From Nectonema munidae (Eukaryota > Nematomorpha > Nectonematoida > Nectonematidae): a stretch of DNA of 64,000 bases. Positions 45,960-57,689 of this stretch are shown piece by piece. The stretch covers positions 62,001 to 126,000 of the forward strand of contig JAUIRK010000786.1 in NCBI GenBank assembly GCA_030549495.1, in the 5' to 3' direction. The position numbers and the translations under genes are program-made. Every line of letters starts with the position of its first letter. Position 1 is the first letter of the stretch. The notes under the pieces were generated by a model. The model saw only the letters and a list, made by a program, of their open reading frames with translations, was not told the DNA's origin and did not search any database.

Positions 45960-47580
45960 AATGTTCACTTTTCTTAATGGCTTAAAAATGAAATATGACG
46001 ACTCATACTTGACATTTGGTTTTACTGTATTAACTTCTGGTATGGAAGAGGAACATAAGCCTTTTGTGTTCTTAAGTGTTACTATCCACTTTGCTAAAGC
46101 TCGTCAAGTGAAGCTTAGAGTGGAATTGAAGTACTTGAGTTCAATAAACAAAGCTATTGACTATTTTAAAGTTCAAACCGAACGATTTCATAAATCCAGT
46201 TTTGATAACATAGGAATGTTTTTGTAAAATATTAAGTATGGTTTAAAAAGTTTCAAAAAAATATCTGTTATCCAAAAATCCCACAAGATAGGAGAACAGT
46301 TGAAATTACCTTACTGCAAAAATATCACATTGAATGTTCTAAGAAGTTCTGAACTTGTAAAGTTGAAACATATTTTCCCGTCAAACGGCACCGTTAGAAG
46401 GCTAATAACAGAGATGTCTGATGACATATCAGATCTGGTTTTATTGAACCGGAATTCGATTTTCAACCTTTTTGCAATTCAGCTTGATGAAACGATGGAT
46501 CGCAAGTACAATATGTATATGACAAGCACCTGGTAGACAATTTTTAGTTTTACAAAACTCTTAGCAGTAGAACCACTGCAAGAGAAATATTTTACAAAGT
46601 GGACAATTTTTTACATCACAAGTTAGTAAGCCAGAACATCCACTTGTAGTGTGTACTGAACGTGGCCTAGAATTTCTTTTTCTAGTATTGAGGCTCTGAT
46701 TAAGCAAAAATCTCCAGATGTAATTTGCATCCAGTGCGCTATTTATCTACACTACCAATTCATTTTAGCTAGATTAAAGGATTCATCGCCAAGCCTTAAT
46801 AATGAAAACAATATATTGTGGGTTAAAAATGTTCTCAATGAGGTTATAAAACAGAGTATTTAATTAAAGCAAATGCCTTCAACTCTCCTTTGTTTTCAGA
46901 TTTATGTAAAGAAAATGATTTCTAAAAACTTTTACTGCACTCAAACATGAGGTGTCTTTCCAAAATAAAAGTTTCGAAGCGATACTGTGGAATGAAAACA
47001 AATAATTTCTGCCATGCAAACTAGACATGCTTTTAGAATTTTCTTTGATGTCCATTTTTGTATATTCCTATCCTTTTTAGTGATCTTTGAATTCCTTTAA
47101 CCGTGAGCCAAATACTCCATTGGACACCATGTAGCCAAGAAATTTCTCTTTATTTTCTTAACTTACAAAAATTTGAAAAATACTATCAATTTATCAAAAC
47201 TACGTTTATAATCTCGATTAGTAAACTGACCATAGAAGACTTTTTAATTCAACAACAGTTCATTGATTTGATTGAGGAGGTGCAAAACATGTTTTTTTTG
47301 TGAAATGTCTCAGCAATTTTTCTATTGAAAAAGGTTAGTCCTATGTTGATGTTGCAAAGATGGCTCTGAAAATCCTGATTCGATTTGCCACTATATATGA
47401 GTGTGAGCATGCGTTTTCCGTGCTACTTGCCATTGAAACCAAATCCCAAAACAGATAGGAAGTGACTATGATATGAGAGTTGCATTTGCCAAAACATTGA
47501 TTGGATTGTCCAGACAATTTTTAAATATACAAGTGTGTCTATTTTTTTTAATACACTAGCTTATATGTTGATTTATTTTT
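45960..47580 (+). pseudogene. ZBED-type hAT transposase relic, plus strand
   Basis: It opens NGLKMKYDDSYLTFGF, the N terminus typical of this family; the 54.5-kb copy has RKYDSSYLTFGF. It continues SNGTVRRLITEMSDDISDLV and NLFAIQLDETMDRKY near 46,390-46,510. Then come NENNILWVKNVLNEV-like text near 46,800 and a degenerate C-terminal block near 47,390 (YECEHAFSVLLAIETKS). Much decayed. It is the opposite-orientation relative of 35.03-36.46 kb. Confidence 0.75.
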
Positions 47581-47599
47581 TTTAACGAGATCTCGAACT

Positions 47600-50150
47600 A
47601 TTAAAATTATAGAGAGTCCGCTACGGCGAAAATTTTTAGAAAGTTTGTACCACCCAAGTTTAACAAAAAAACAAAGTCATTCATATATGATAGATCACTA
47701 CTCATGGGATGTAATTAAGTCTTTATCCCTCCTTATTTCCATTTACCAATTATTAAAACGGACCAAGTAAAGGTTTTATACCATGACTCTAAATATGGTC
47801 TCTTGTAAATCTTTAGGGAACAGAATTTTTGTTTTAGCCAATTTTATATTTAGTGTTCGAAGGTTGTCTTTGTCTTATAAAGACCATATGGAAAGAGTTG
47901 TATTAGAAGACTCATTGGTAATACATTCTGTCCTCATTTATCCGACAGTAGATTTTTCGACAACCCCACTATCTGATGCAATATTGTAATTTTTTAGGAT
48001 ATTATATTTTCCACCATATAGAAGAACATTGGCGTAGCTAAAGAGTAGCCAATGTCAAATTTCTGCTCCATTCCCCCCTTATAAAACATTTTGTCAATCC
48101 CTACTGAAATTTTTTGGTGCCTCCTTCAAATTCCTTTCTGCGTTACTGCATTCTCGTCTCGTGATTTTGGTATTCGACTCCTCCAATACCAGCTTCTTAT
48201 GAAATCTCTTTTTATGAATTCCTTTTCTTCTGCTACATTTAAGCTTAATATGTGGGTGTCTCAGGACTAATTTCATGTCCGTTTCATATAATAGTCAATC
48301 CAAATTTTGACGATAGTTGTTCGGAGGCAGTAACGTAGCCAGGAAGAAGGGGCCTAACAATTTTTTAGGAGGGGGATGGATATTATTTATCTAGCACATA
48401 TTTATATTTGATACTTTTTCTCGAAGGCCGGAAATTATTCTCCATAATTTAAAGCTTAAAAGGTTTATTTCTGTCAAGTACAGTAAAGTTAAATTGACGT
48501 AATAGCATGCATAAGTTTGGATAAATGCCATGATTATATTTCCTAAATATGATTCAAAAAATCAAACCTTTTATTACAGAATTCCAAGGTATAGGACTTT
48601 TACTCAGAGATATTAAATAAAGAGAATTTTAAATAAATTCATGTTATTTAATTTTTTAAATTTTTTTAAAATCAAGATTGCCTTTTGAATGGTTGGCGAT
48701 GTTTTAACGTTTTTACTTAATTTTTGTTATAATAAATGGTCTAAATTTTCCTCATAATTTATTAATTAAGAATAATATTGTATCCAAAGAAAACCTTAAA
48801 TAAATCATTCTTCACAACAAAAATCGTGAGATGGACATAGAAAATCAAAAATAATTCAGCATCGCATCCATTTTATTCAAAACGAAATAGGAAAAAATAG
48901 TATCATAACGCTCAATCAAATACGCAAAAAGATTTACAAAACTTTTTCTCTTAATCTCACTTGAAGCTATACGTACGTACACATTAAAATTATTCCTCTA
49001 GCTATTACAACACGTAAGATTGCTTGATTAAACGCAAGCTAAAGTTTGTTATTGATAGATCATAAATCTTTTGTAGTTTAGTAAACTTGAATGGAGACGA
49101 AAAATAAAACACAAAATACTTCCGAAACAGTTGTTGGAAATAATCAAAATTGAAGAAGTGTTTGCATTGGACCAAATGCAAGGACAAAAGAGCTGTAATC
49201 AGATTTTTTTGAGGTTTGGAGTTGGTGGGGTCGGTATCTATTAAAATGTAGGAGTCGAAGTTGGCGTCGCTTTTTTAAAAATAGTTTAATTTTTGTAAGC
49301 ATAATAAAAAGTGTTCCTTCCTTAGTCGACGTCGGTAGCGAAGAGTTGGCGTTGAATTTATTAACTTTTTAATTTGATCTGCAGTGAATGCGGATTTTTG
49401 TAAGTACTAGAAGTCGGAATGCGATATTTTTCCCCTGACTCCTCAGCCCTGGCTGTAATGCAAATTTTTTGAAGTAAAAGCTAATTTTCTTTGTAGGATA
49501 AACTTTTCTAAAATGATATACGGAGGAGGAGTTAGGGCTTAAAGAGAAATCAAGTGTTGCAGAGGGGAAATATATCATTTTAATGCTTTTCATAAAATAG
49601 AGAAAACAAGTTGTTGAACACCAAGACGCTATTATACCATATGTCAAGGAAGGAATTGAAACTAAGAAAGAACGTTTTGCAAAAAATAAAATTACTTGGC
49701 CAAAAAACATTCATGATATTCTTTATTATAGGAAAATTGATAAAGCAGTTGAAATTTTTTTCTCAAAATGAGGAATTCCAAGATATTTTACAGATTTTGA
49801 AGGTGAAAAGCCCACATCCATCGAAAAACATAGCTTAGAGGCAAAAAATTTAACTTTATTGAGGAGTAGGCTTAATTTAACATAATTTCAAGTCGTACAC
49901 GGCCCTTTGATTGCAAATATTAAGTCATCAGAGTAACTTTGGTAAAAAGATTCACTAGTTTCTAGGAGATCTAAAAAAAGGAGTGATGAAAATAATGAAC
50001 AGTAAATCGGAAATATACCTTCTTCGCCGTGTAGATAGATCTGTTAGGAGTTTTACAAGTATTCCTTTGGTTTCTTACAAACACAATCCTTTCCCCTGGG
50101 TAAGATCTAACAAACTCTATTAAACACTGGAACAAACGCATTTTGGACAT
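47600..50150. other. Intergenic sequence with old repeat patches
   Basis: No gene was recognised. GGCAGTAACGTAGCCAGGA at about 48,330, followed by G-rich sequence, resembles patches at 5,995 and 16,725. At 49,200-49,450 repeated GAGTCGAAGTTGG / GTCGACGTCGG words form a diverged low-complexity block similar in style to CCTACTCCGACTTC near 63,962. The open frames at 47,783-47,989 and 49,369-49,710 match nothing I recognise. Confidence 0.45.
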
Positions 50151-50312
50151 GTTTCTTAAAATGCACGAATGGCATGCAAAATTAAAAGCACTCTTAGATC
50201 TATGAAAAATGAATACTAATCGTCCGCTTCTTTCTCAATGCAATCTTACATATTTAAAACAAACGATTTTCATTTCGTGGCACACCGCTGTCACACTGAT
50301 TCTCAAAGGGTC
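50150..50312 (-). repeat. Dispersed repeat related to the TTAACCCTTT family, copy 3
   Basis: CAATCTTACATATTTAAAAC, CGATTTTCATTTCGTGGCAC, then CACTGATTCTCAAAGGGTCA. It aligns with copies at 10.2 and 27.5 kb, but the terminal TTAA is changed to TCAG here. Confidence 0.5.
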
Positions 50313-50520
50313 AGGCGTAAAAATATTAAATCCTGCCCTGGTCGTGATAAAATTAGTTATAAAACCTTGAAAATAATTTCACCAATATCCAATCCTTTAT
50401 TCTCAAGCTTTATAATTCAATCCTAGAAATATCTCACTTTCCTACTCAATTTAAAAAAGGTGAAATTGTTCTGATTCCAAAATCTAATCTCTACATCCAA
50501 GAAAAACCTTTCCATGTTTT
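50305..50520 (+). mobile_element. LINE reverse-transcriptase fragment
   Basis: KSCPGRDKISYKTLKIISPI is the non-LTR reverse-transcriptase (S)PG.D.I.y..lK block. After a frame change near 50,420 the text continues SHFPTQFKKGEIVLIPKS, the following fP..wk...i..ipK motif. Only about 70 residues of the fingers region survive, with no catalytic YxDD. A fragment of a Jockey/CR1-like element is most likely. Confidence 0.65.
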
Positions 50521-50699
50521 ATACTGATATTTTACATGTCTATTTGTTTTAATATTTATTAACAATAAAAAATAAAAATCATAGTCAGCCAAATTTTGTT
50601 ACAAAAACAAAATATACTTAAGATTTAAATAAAAAATTTTAAATGATATAAAAATATTTGTTCAAAGTAACAAAAATGATACAATTTTTAATGTAGAAA

Positions 50700-52020
50700 T
50701 GTTTTTCTTTTCGAATACACTTTTTACAAACTTGTACCGAGCAACTTTGACAGTGTAGGTTGAACAGCTATGGCAACTTACTCAAGGCAAATTGTTCTTC
50801 GCCTTTCTTTTTCATTAGAATGAGAAGATCTGGTGATAATTAGAGAAGCTTTTCTCTTCGTTTTCTTCTCCCAGCTGTATCAAAAACTTTCCTCTACTCG
50901 AACGAAATAATCAAAATTTTTGCAAATAATAATCATCTTGTTGCACTTTAAGTTGAATACATCCTTAACATTTCATCAGCTTTCTATGAACTCTACCTTT
51001 TGTAGAGTTATAGAATAAAATTGAATCCTTCTGATGATGTTTTAATTTATCATGCATCGATGACAACTGGTAAACTACTTTATTTATTTAGCCATAAAGA
51101 AATATTTTCGTCCTATCATGTCATTTATCTTTCTTTCCATCTGGATTGGGAATTTCCTTTTGTTAAAGGCTAATGTTTCCACTAAAGAAGCGTAATATTT
51201 TTAAAGTTTTCTTGATAAACTTAGACTTGTGAAGAAATTATCTGTCCTGACATAACCCTTGATTTTTATGAGGCTGAATCAACTCTAACACAATATCTTC
51301 TGATAATCTATTCGCTCTTTCTTCTTTACCAACATGTGGAGAAGAGTTCAAAACAGTGTGAATTAGTATCACATATAGGCCAAAGTTTAACTTTTTTGGA
51401 TAAAAACATTTATTTCTACATGGAAATACTTGTTCATCAATGGTAACATTAAATTTTGGTCTATAACTATTTTCACAATTTTTCATTATTGACTCCATAA
51501 ATCACGAATAGGTGCACATCTGTCCATTTCTTTCCTTGTTTTTGTATCATCAAATCTTATATATTTTAATATGCTTTTAAATTAAATTTTTTGAGAGACT
51601 TTCTTGAATTTTTTTTTCACAAATAGAATATAAAGACTCATTCTTTAGAACTCCTTTGAGTATGCACAAGCCTAAAAATGCTTTTAGTTCGATTTCATCT
51701 ATACTGAAAGGTTGATCTTTTTACTGTTTAGCTTTTTGCAAAGTTCTATCTACAATTCCTTCTATGTTCTTTCTTCCAAATAATTCTTGAAAAATACGTT
51801 TACAATTCCGTTCTTAAAACAATAAAATTTGTTTGGCTTGTTTTTCTGTGAATGATATTTTACAGGTACTTTTTGTGTTTTTATACAACACAAAACTCCA
51901 TTTTGTTCCATCTTTGCTTAAAAAATGATTTTCTATAGAATCTTTATCACAACTCTCATTTGAAGTAGATTTACTTTCAAAATACGGTTGATTCAAAGCG
52001 AAGTTTGATCTCTAGAATAA
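50700..52020 (-). pseudogene. piggyBac transposase relic, minus strand
   Basis: The minus-strand frame at 51,238-51,498 reads NCENSYRPKFNVTIDEQVFP then KLNFGLYVILIHT and EDIVLELIQPHKNQG. This is the piggyBac DDE core around the conserved DEQ...F.GR...K...YG. Upstream (51,996-51,814) ENHFLSKDGTKWSF is the N-terminal .skDG..W block. Near 50,790-50,700 CQSCSVQVCKKCIRKEKHF has the C-terminal cysteine-rich pattern. Stops and frame changes separate these parts, and no inverted ends were found. It is a possible relative of the transposase that moved the 38.2-kb element, but that link is unproven. Confidence 0.75.
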
Positions 52021-52144
52021 GACGATAAGTTATCAGATTTCAAAATTTTTTTAGATGTCTCACTTGACTCAATGTAGAACGGCATACGGCTCTAAGAATA
52101 AAAAATTTAGCCACCGTTGATATAGAATATTATACATATTAATG

Positions 52145-52357
52145 CAGCGTTTTTCAGACTTTTTTTACTGCTACCCATAGCAAGAACCACGGTTTGCATC
52201 GCGACCCATAATACTTAGGTGTAATAAGACAAACTCTGATCACTACGTTCATTTATTCAACATCGACTATTTATATGTCCTTTCTTTTTTGTCACGACCC
52301 ATTTTATTTTTAACGCCACCTACTGAAGGGTCGGAACCCACAGTTTGAAAAACGCTG
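52145..52357. mobile_element. hAT-type MITE, 213 bp
   Basis: The ends are CAGCGTTTTTCAGAC and, as reverse complement of the right end, CAGCGTTTTTCAAAC. They agree at 14 of 15 positions. Both flanks contain ATTAATG next to the ends, an imperfect 8-bp-type duplication. No coding sequence. Confidence 0.75.
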
Positions 52358-52903
52358 TAATTAATGCATATTTATAGGTATACAATTAAAAAGCGTAAAA
52401 AACAGAATCATTCACCCACCATATGGCAATATTCTCATTTTATACTATTTTCAAACCGTGCCATTTTTCTGCTTTATGTTATTCTACCATTTCCTAGAAT
52501 CAGACAACTCTTGGCTTCGGGCATAAAATTTTGAAATCGAGCGACTCTATATAGTCAAGAAGATATATGTACTTGCAATGCAAACAATTGAATTGATGTG
52601 CTTGATCTGTTATCTAAACCCCTTCAATAAACGACAAACGATATCTAGCGTCTACTGTTTCATTAAATTGACTAATATAACTTGAACATTTTCCTTTGAT
52701 AATGCAACTTGACTAATTAAGATCAAAATAGCATTTATATTTTTTTAATCAACATCTACATCTATAAGAACATACACGTTCATTTTTTATGTATTACTCT
52801 GACAATTATTAACAGGGCTAGGTATAAATAGAGAGGTCCTTCCTTCTTGGTTCTCTTTCATCTTATTTTAGAAGCTTAAGCTCTCAAAGCCCGTTCTCTA
52901 TAT
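52358..52903. other. Intergenic spacer
   Basis: AT-rich, and nothing recognised. Confidence 0.5.
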
Positions 52904-55868
52904 CAGCGGTCGCCAACCTTTGAAATTCATGGACCACTAGTTGTATAATTTTAAATTTGGCGGACCACTAGAATTTTTATAACCTAAAAACGTTAAATTC
53001 AATTTTATAATAATAATAAGTGAACTTTTATTTTGTTAATATAGCTTTTAATTATAACAGATATAATTTAATTATTATTATAAAAGATATTGAAAATTCA
53101 AAGTTTAATAATGCATTCCAAATTTTTAGTGTGATATTTGTTTCTGCTTCTTTGATATGAGGTTCCAGATATTTGGCTCCAATGACGTTATTGCAAGGCG
53201 CCGAGCTGATTTTATTTCAAGCCGAGATCGATACCTATTCTTAATTGCTGTGACAGATGAAAATGTCTTTTCACACGAATATGTTGTCGAAAATTATCAA
53301 AATTTTCATTGCCTTCTCACTGAGTGATGGATATTAACTTTTTATCGAGATCCATAAATGAGGTCTTGATAAGGACGAACGAAATTTAGTTTTGAGACTG
53401 TCGTCACATGATAGCTCAATAAGGCATTCTTTTTTGTTCATGCTCAAATTGCTGTCTTCAATGCTTGCCTCAAATGGATCTATTGTCCACATATTGCCAC
53501 TCCTGGGATCCTTTGGAAAATAACAAGCAAAATAATTTATCAGGGACTGTAAGTGTTGTTGAACAATGGATACGACTTCCCAGTTGACATTATATATTCA
53601 TTAAAATTTGAAAACATTTGAAGATCTTTTTAAGCCAAACACTTTTGCCACGGTGATATTTTCCTTTAAAAAACATCTATTTTGCCGCGTAGTTAACATC
53701 TGACAAAACTTCGTGTAGTTCGGGAGACATTTTTCTCCCACAAGTTGCTCGCGATGTATAATGCAGTGCGTAGACAGAATGTCTGGGTGACCAATATTTT
53801 TTACTTTCAACTCCTGAGCGATGTCCAGTCATGTTTGCAGCACCGTCAGTACATATTCCAATACATTTTTTTCCATTCATTTCTGTGCTCCAGAAAATAG
53901 CTATTGAGTGTTTCAAAAATCTCAGAGCTAGTTGTTCTACCCGGCAAGTTGAGCAAACATAGTTGTTCTTCATGTAATTCTCTTTCACACTCAGCCCTCA
54001 CAAAACAAAGGAGAAGTGCTTTCTTACTTACATCCGTTGATTCGTCGAGTTGAGTAGAATAAAATTATGCATTTTTGCAATTTTTAATACTTGATTTTCA
54101 ATGTCTTCAATTCTACGTTTAACGGTATTAGCAGACATAGGAATTACTTTCAATTTCTGTGCTGTCTGTTTTCCCAAAACCTTTTCAAACGCTTGAAACA
54201 TATAAGGCTTAATTAATTATTCTCCTATCGTGTATGCTTTTTTTCATTTTTGCAATTTGAAGTGCTATCAGATAAAGCTTTCAACGACGACTCATCTTCA
54301 ACAAACATTTCTTTCAAACTACGTACTTGGGTTTGCATGTTTTTTCGGATTCTTTGAAAATATTTAAGTGATTTTTTAGTTAAATCTGGGTGTTTTGATT
54401 GCAAGTGTCTTTCGAGTTTTGAAGGTTTCATGGCATCATTAGATAAACTTTCAGAGCACACAATACATAGAGGCCGTGGATCCAGCTCATTGTCAGGTTC
54501 TTGAATAAATCCAAATGTCAAATAGCTCGAATCGTATTTTCTTGACACTTTGACTTTTTTTCTTTTCGCCTCCGGTCAGAATGTTCTTTCTTGTGGTGCC
54601 CTACGAATGCTCTGATACTGATTCATTAGTTTCTTTTTCTTTGCTTTTATTAAAGTAATGCAAAATATTCGCTTTCTTTTTCTCGCTCATTATGAGTATA
54701 TTATTTATTTAATTTAGATCTGAAAATAATCAAATTTAAATTTAATTAATTCTTATCAACATAAATTAATGATAAATTAATAGTAAAAACAATTAAAAAA
54801 AACACTATAGCTTATGTTTAAAATGGAGCGAAATAAATACCCTCACAATATTAATGCAAAAAAAGCAATAACAATGATGATTTACTATTAACATTAATAA
54901 TGAATAAAAATTCAAATAAAAAATAAGTAGCTGTATGTGCGAAATGTGAGTGAGACTTGAAAAATGTGAAGAACAATATTTTAATAAACTGGGCTTGCTG
55001 AAAGGTGTAATACTATAAAAGTATTTAAAGGTTCAATTCTCAAAATAGTCACATCACAATATCAATTTATGCACTGCACCGACAAATCCTAAATACAGAG
55101 TTTTTCGATCTATTAAGTCGTTGTTGCAATCAATTACGTCAATTTTCATTCAATTACTCAAAAATTCACAAATTAAATTAAAAAATTTAATTTCTTCACG
55201 GAGGGCTAACAGACGTGTTAGTAGTTTTCCCCTCGAATGCCATCTCACCTCAGCATGAAAAAGTAGGTGAGTATATTGGGAGCCCATTTCTTCACAAAGT
55301 GCTTCAAATATTCGAGAATTCAGTGCTTTGTGACGATTTATCATTTTAATAACATCTGACAAAACTTCGTGTAGTTCTGGGGATAGATTATTGTATTTTT
55401 ACAAAACTGATACAACAGATTATGCTTCTTGTCTGTGCCTCACAAAGATATCTCATCCATTTTTTTGTAAAAAAAAATATCAACATTTAGGAAAACAAAA
55501 ACATTGTAGAAAAAAAAGTTAGAAATTGTGACATTGGGGCCATCTTGGAATTACCAAATAAGACTAGATAGGAAGTAAAATTTTAGATTAAAATGGCGAA
55601 CTTTAGAAGTTGAAGGGTTTTTGGAAGAACTGTTGAAATCAACATTAATGTTAGGTTTAAGTTTTATAATATAAAAAATATTTATATAGGAAATAAAAGT
55701 ATCGGAGTGCAGAAATTATTAAGATAAAAAAATGTTAACATTTACGGTTTAGACTTTAGATATTAACAAAAACGAAATCTCAAAATACTTGTTACTCTAT
55801 AAATTTTTCCGATTTTCTTGCGGACCACTGTGGTCCTCGGACCATCGGTTGGAGATCGCCTTCTACTG
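52904..55868 (-). mobile_element. ZBED-type hAT transposon, about 3 kb, minus strand, decayed and rearranged
   Basis: The left end is CAGCGGTCGCCAACCTTTG. The right end, reverse-complemented, is CAGTAGAAGGCGATCTCCAA, a diverged partner. CTCTATAT flanks the left end and CACTATAT lies 4 bp past the right end. On the minus strand: N terminus MSRKYDSSYLTFGF with a BED-type finger (CIVCSESLSNDAMKPSKLER; KHPDL) at 54,548-54,225; CTDGAANMTGHRSGVESK near 53,860; and a C-terminal SLSEKAMKIL block near 53,340-53,300. A middle piece (KALNSRIFEALCEEMGSQYT, EVRWHSRGK) lies at 55,362-55,150, out of order relative to the rest. The 53.7-kb region is missing what that piece contains. Inactive. Confidence 0.85.
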
Positions 55869-55978
55869 CGCACACTATATCAGGTGTTTTTATATTGTTT
55901 AAAAGTGGGTAATCAAATGATTTTTTTCGTATCCAAAATATTTTTATTCGAATTCATCTTTTTCCCATTTTTAGGAAG

Positions 55979-57315
55979 ATGTCCAGAAATGAGATGAATA
56001 CACTAGCTACCTTGAAAATTCTTGTACTAGGTGATTCTGGTAGGTTTTTTCGAGTTAAAGACGCTTTGTACCAAAAGTATTTTATACTGATTTGAGCGTT
56101 TCTTGCCCAAGTTGTTAATTCAAAGTGTTGGGTACGAAACACCCCAATTGGATACGAAAGGGTAAAGGTACGGTGGAGTAAGGGAGAGGCGCTTGTATCG
56201 AACTATGAGCAGTGAAAGAAATGCTGGAATTCGAACACGCTTTCATCTGGAATCAAAGCCAGATTCTAGACAACCTTACTCACGCCTCCTTCATCCGTTA
56301 GTGCAAAATGTCCTAGACTCCTTTTCTTCATATCTACAAAAATATGTCTTTTTTAGATTTATATTTTTAATAAAAGGTGTTGGTAAATCTCCCTTCTTGA
56401 GTTTGCTCTGCCATGGAAAAATGCTTGAGAATCGCTCTCATACAATTGGCTGCTCCATACAGGTCAATAACGCAATCCACTATTTTCCTATATTGAAGTT
56501 TAGCAATGTCCAAATATTTACAATTTAGTTGTACGTATTTAAAGGAGTGAATCCTCAAGATCAAGATTATTTCATTGAATTCTGGGAGATTGGTGGCTCG
56601 AATCTTTATTACGATAGTAGAGATATCTTTTATGAAAATGCTGAAGGTATTCACGTAACAATTTTTACTTTTAACCGTAACTTTCTGTCCTGTCTTTTGC
56701 AGGCGTTTTTTTACTTTATGATGAGCAAAATAAAAAAAGTTTGAAGAATCTAGAAAAATGGATCGACGAATCATTTCCTTACATTTGCAATGACTTTCAA
56801 AGCTTTAAGTAAGTTTTTCAAACAGCCGACTCGTTCTACAGTAAATTGTATTAGAATTGATGTTTCTTTTTTGTGCGAATCATATTGTTTAGTAAATTTT
56901 CATTTGTTCGTGGAAATATTAGAGCAACGCTAGCTTTATGCTCCATGTTTGTATGCTATCAATCGCGAGTTTATATTCAGTTTAAGCCCTTTTACCCAAA
57001 GTACCCAGAGCAGTCCATAGTCGATATATTTCCAACCCATTTTTTCGTAATTAAGATCATTCTTTTTAAAAGAAAGAATCACATCAGTTATTTTAAACAC
57101 TAAACTCCTGTTGCGAACATATCGTTCGACAATATGGTTGTCTTTATAATGATTAAAATTTATGTTTAAGCAACAACAACGAAGAAATTATTGACACTTT
57201 AAGTTTTCCTATGCTTGTGGTTAGAAACTCCACACGTTCTAGAAGCGTCTTTTCACATCTTTCATGGGAAAAATCAAATTTTGCAAAGAAATATAAAGCA
57301 GAAGAAATACTTATC
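55979..57315 (+). CDS. RABL3-like small GTPase, five exons, 3' end not found
   Basis: Coding exons are 55,979-56,039, 56,377-56,462, 56,529-56,646, 56,703-56,808 and 57,171-57,315, with all phases matching. RABL3 is an atypical Rab-like GTPase without a prenylation tail. The protein opens MSRNEMNTLATLKILVLGDS, then the P-loop GDSGVGKS across intron 1, FLSLLCHGKM, and HTIGCSIQ (family: WTVGCSVDV). Then FIEFWEIGGSNLYYDSRDIF (family: YIELWDVGGS), a GVFLLYDEQNKKSLKNLEKW block (family: GIIFVHDLTNKKS..NL..W), and FPMLVVRNS with AKKYKAEEI. The G3 Asp is Glu and the G4 TKxD appears as RNST. AG at 55,973-55,974, just before the ATG, suggests a 5' UTR splice. The expected C-terminal exons were not seen. 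A hAT relic follows. Confidence 0.85.
56163..56300 (-). repeat. tRNA-derived SINE, copy 3, in a RABL3 intron
   Basis: On the minus strand: GGAGGCGTGAGTAAGGTTGT (A box), a tRNA-Ser/Leu-like TCTGGCTTTGATTCCAGA arm, then GTGTTCGAATTCCAGC (B box). A tail with CTCCACCGTACCTTTACCC follows. It shares its head and tail plan with the copies at 7.2 and 22.4 kb but is more diverged. Confidence 0.65.
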
Positions 57316-57689
57316 GTATTTTTTTTAATTATCCCAAATATTAGTATTTTTTATGCCTAACAGGGAAACCTTTTCAATCCAGTGTGTCAAGGATTTAAAG
57401 TTATAAACAAGTGTAATTTATATCTTCTAAAATCTAGATTGGACAAGGAAGACAAGCCCTCATTATTTTTAGTCACTATAACCTATTTTATGCCGTCATT
57501 TATCTTTGTTTATGATTTGATAAAAGGGAGCCAACTTCGTTTACTTTTTATGAGAAAATTTACTCTGTGTTTGTTATGAGTAAAAGACGAGACATTTGTG
57601 TAAAAATTATGTTTTTTATAAGGTTTACCACAATTGAATTTTTATCTGTGTGGTTCAATATATTATTATAATTTTATTTAGGTATTATA

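Noticed and set aside
56163-56300. Functional tRNA-Ser/Leu gene on the minus strand
   Set aside because: The stems are imperfect and the sequence shares its non-tRNA tail with two other dispersed copies, so a SINE is the better reading.
56367-56774. 135-codon minus-strand open frame across the RABL3 exons
   Set aside because: It spans RABL3 exons and introns in antisense and matches nothing. The plus-strand exons explain the coding signal.
57367-57579. Next RABL3 exon after an acceptor at AACAG (57,366)
   Set aside because: The phase-0 reading gives GNLFNPVCQGFKVINKC, which does not resemble the RABL3 C-terminal region.
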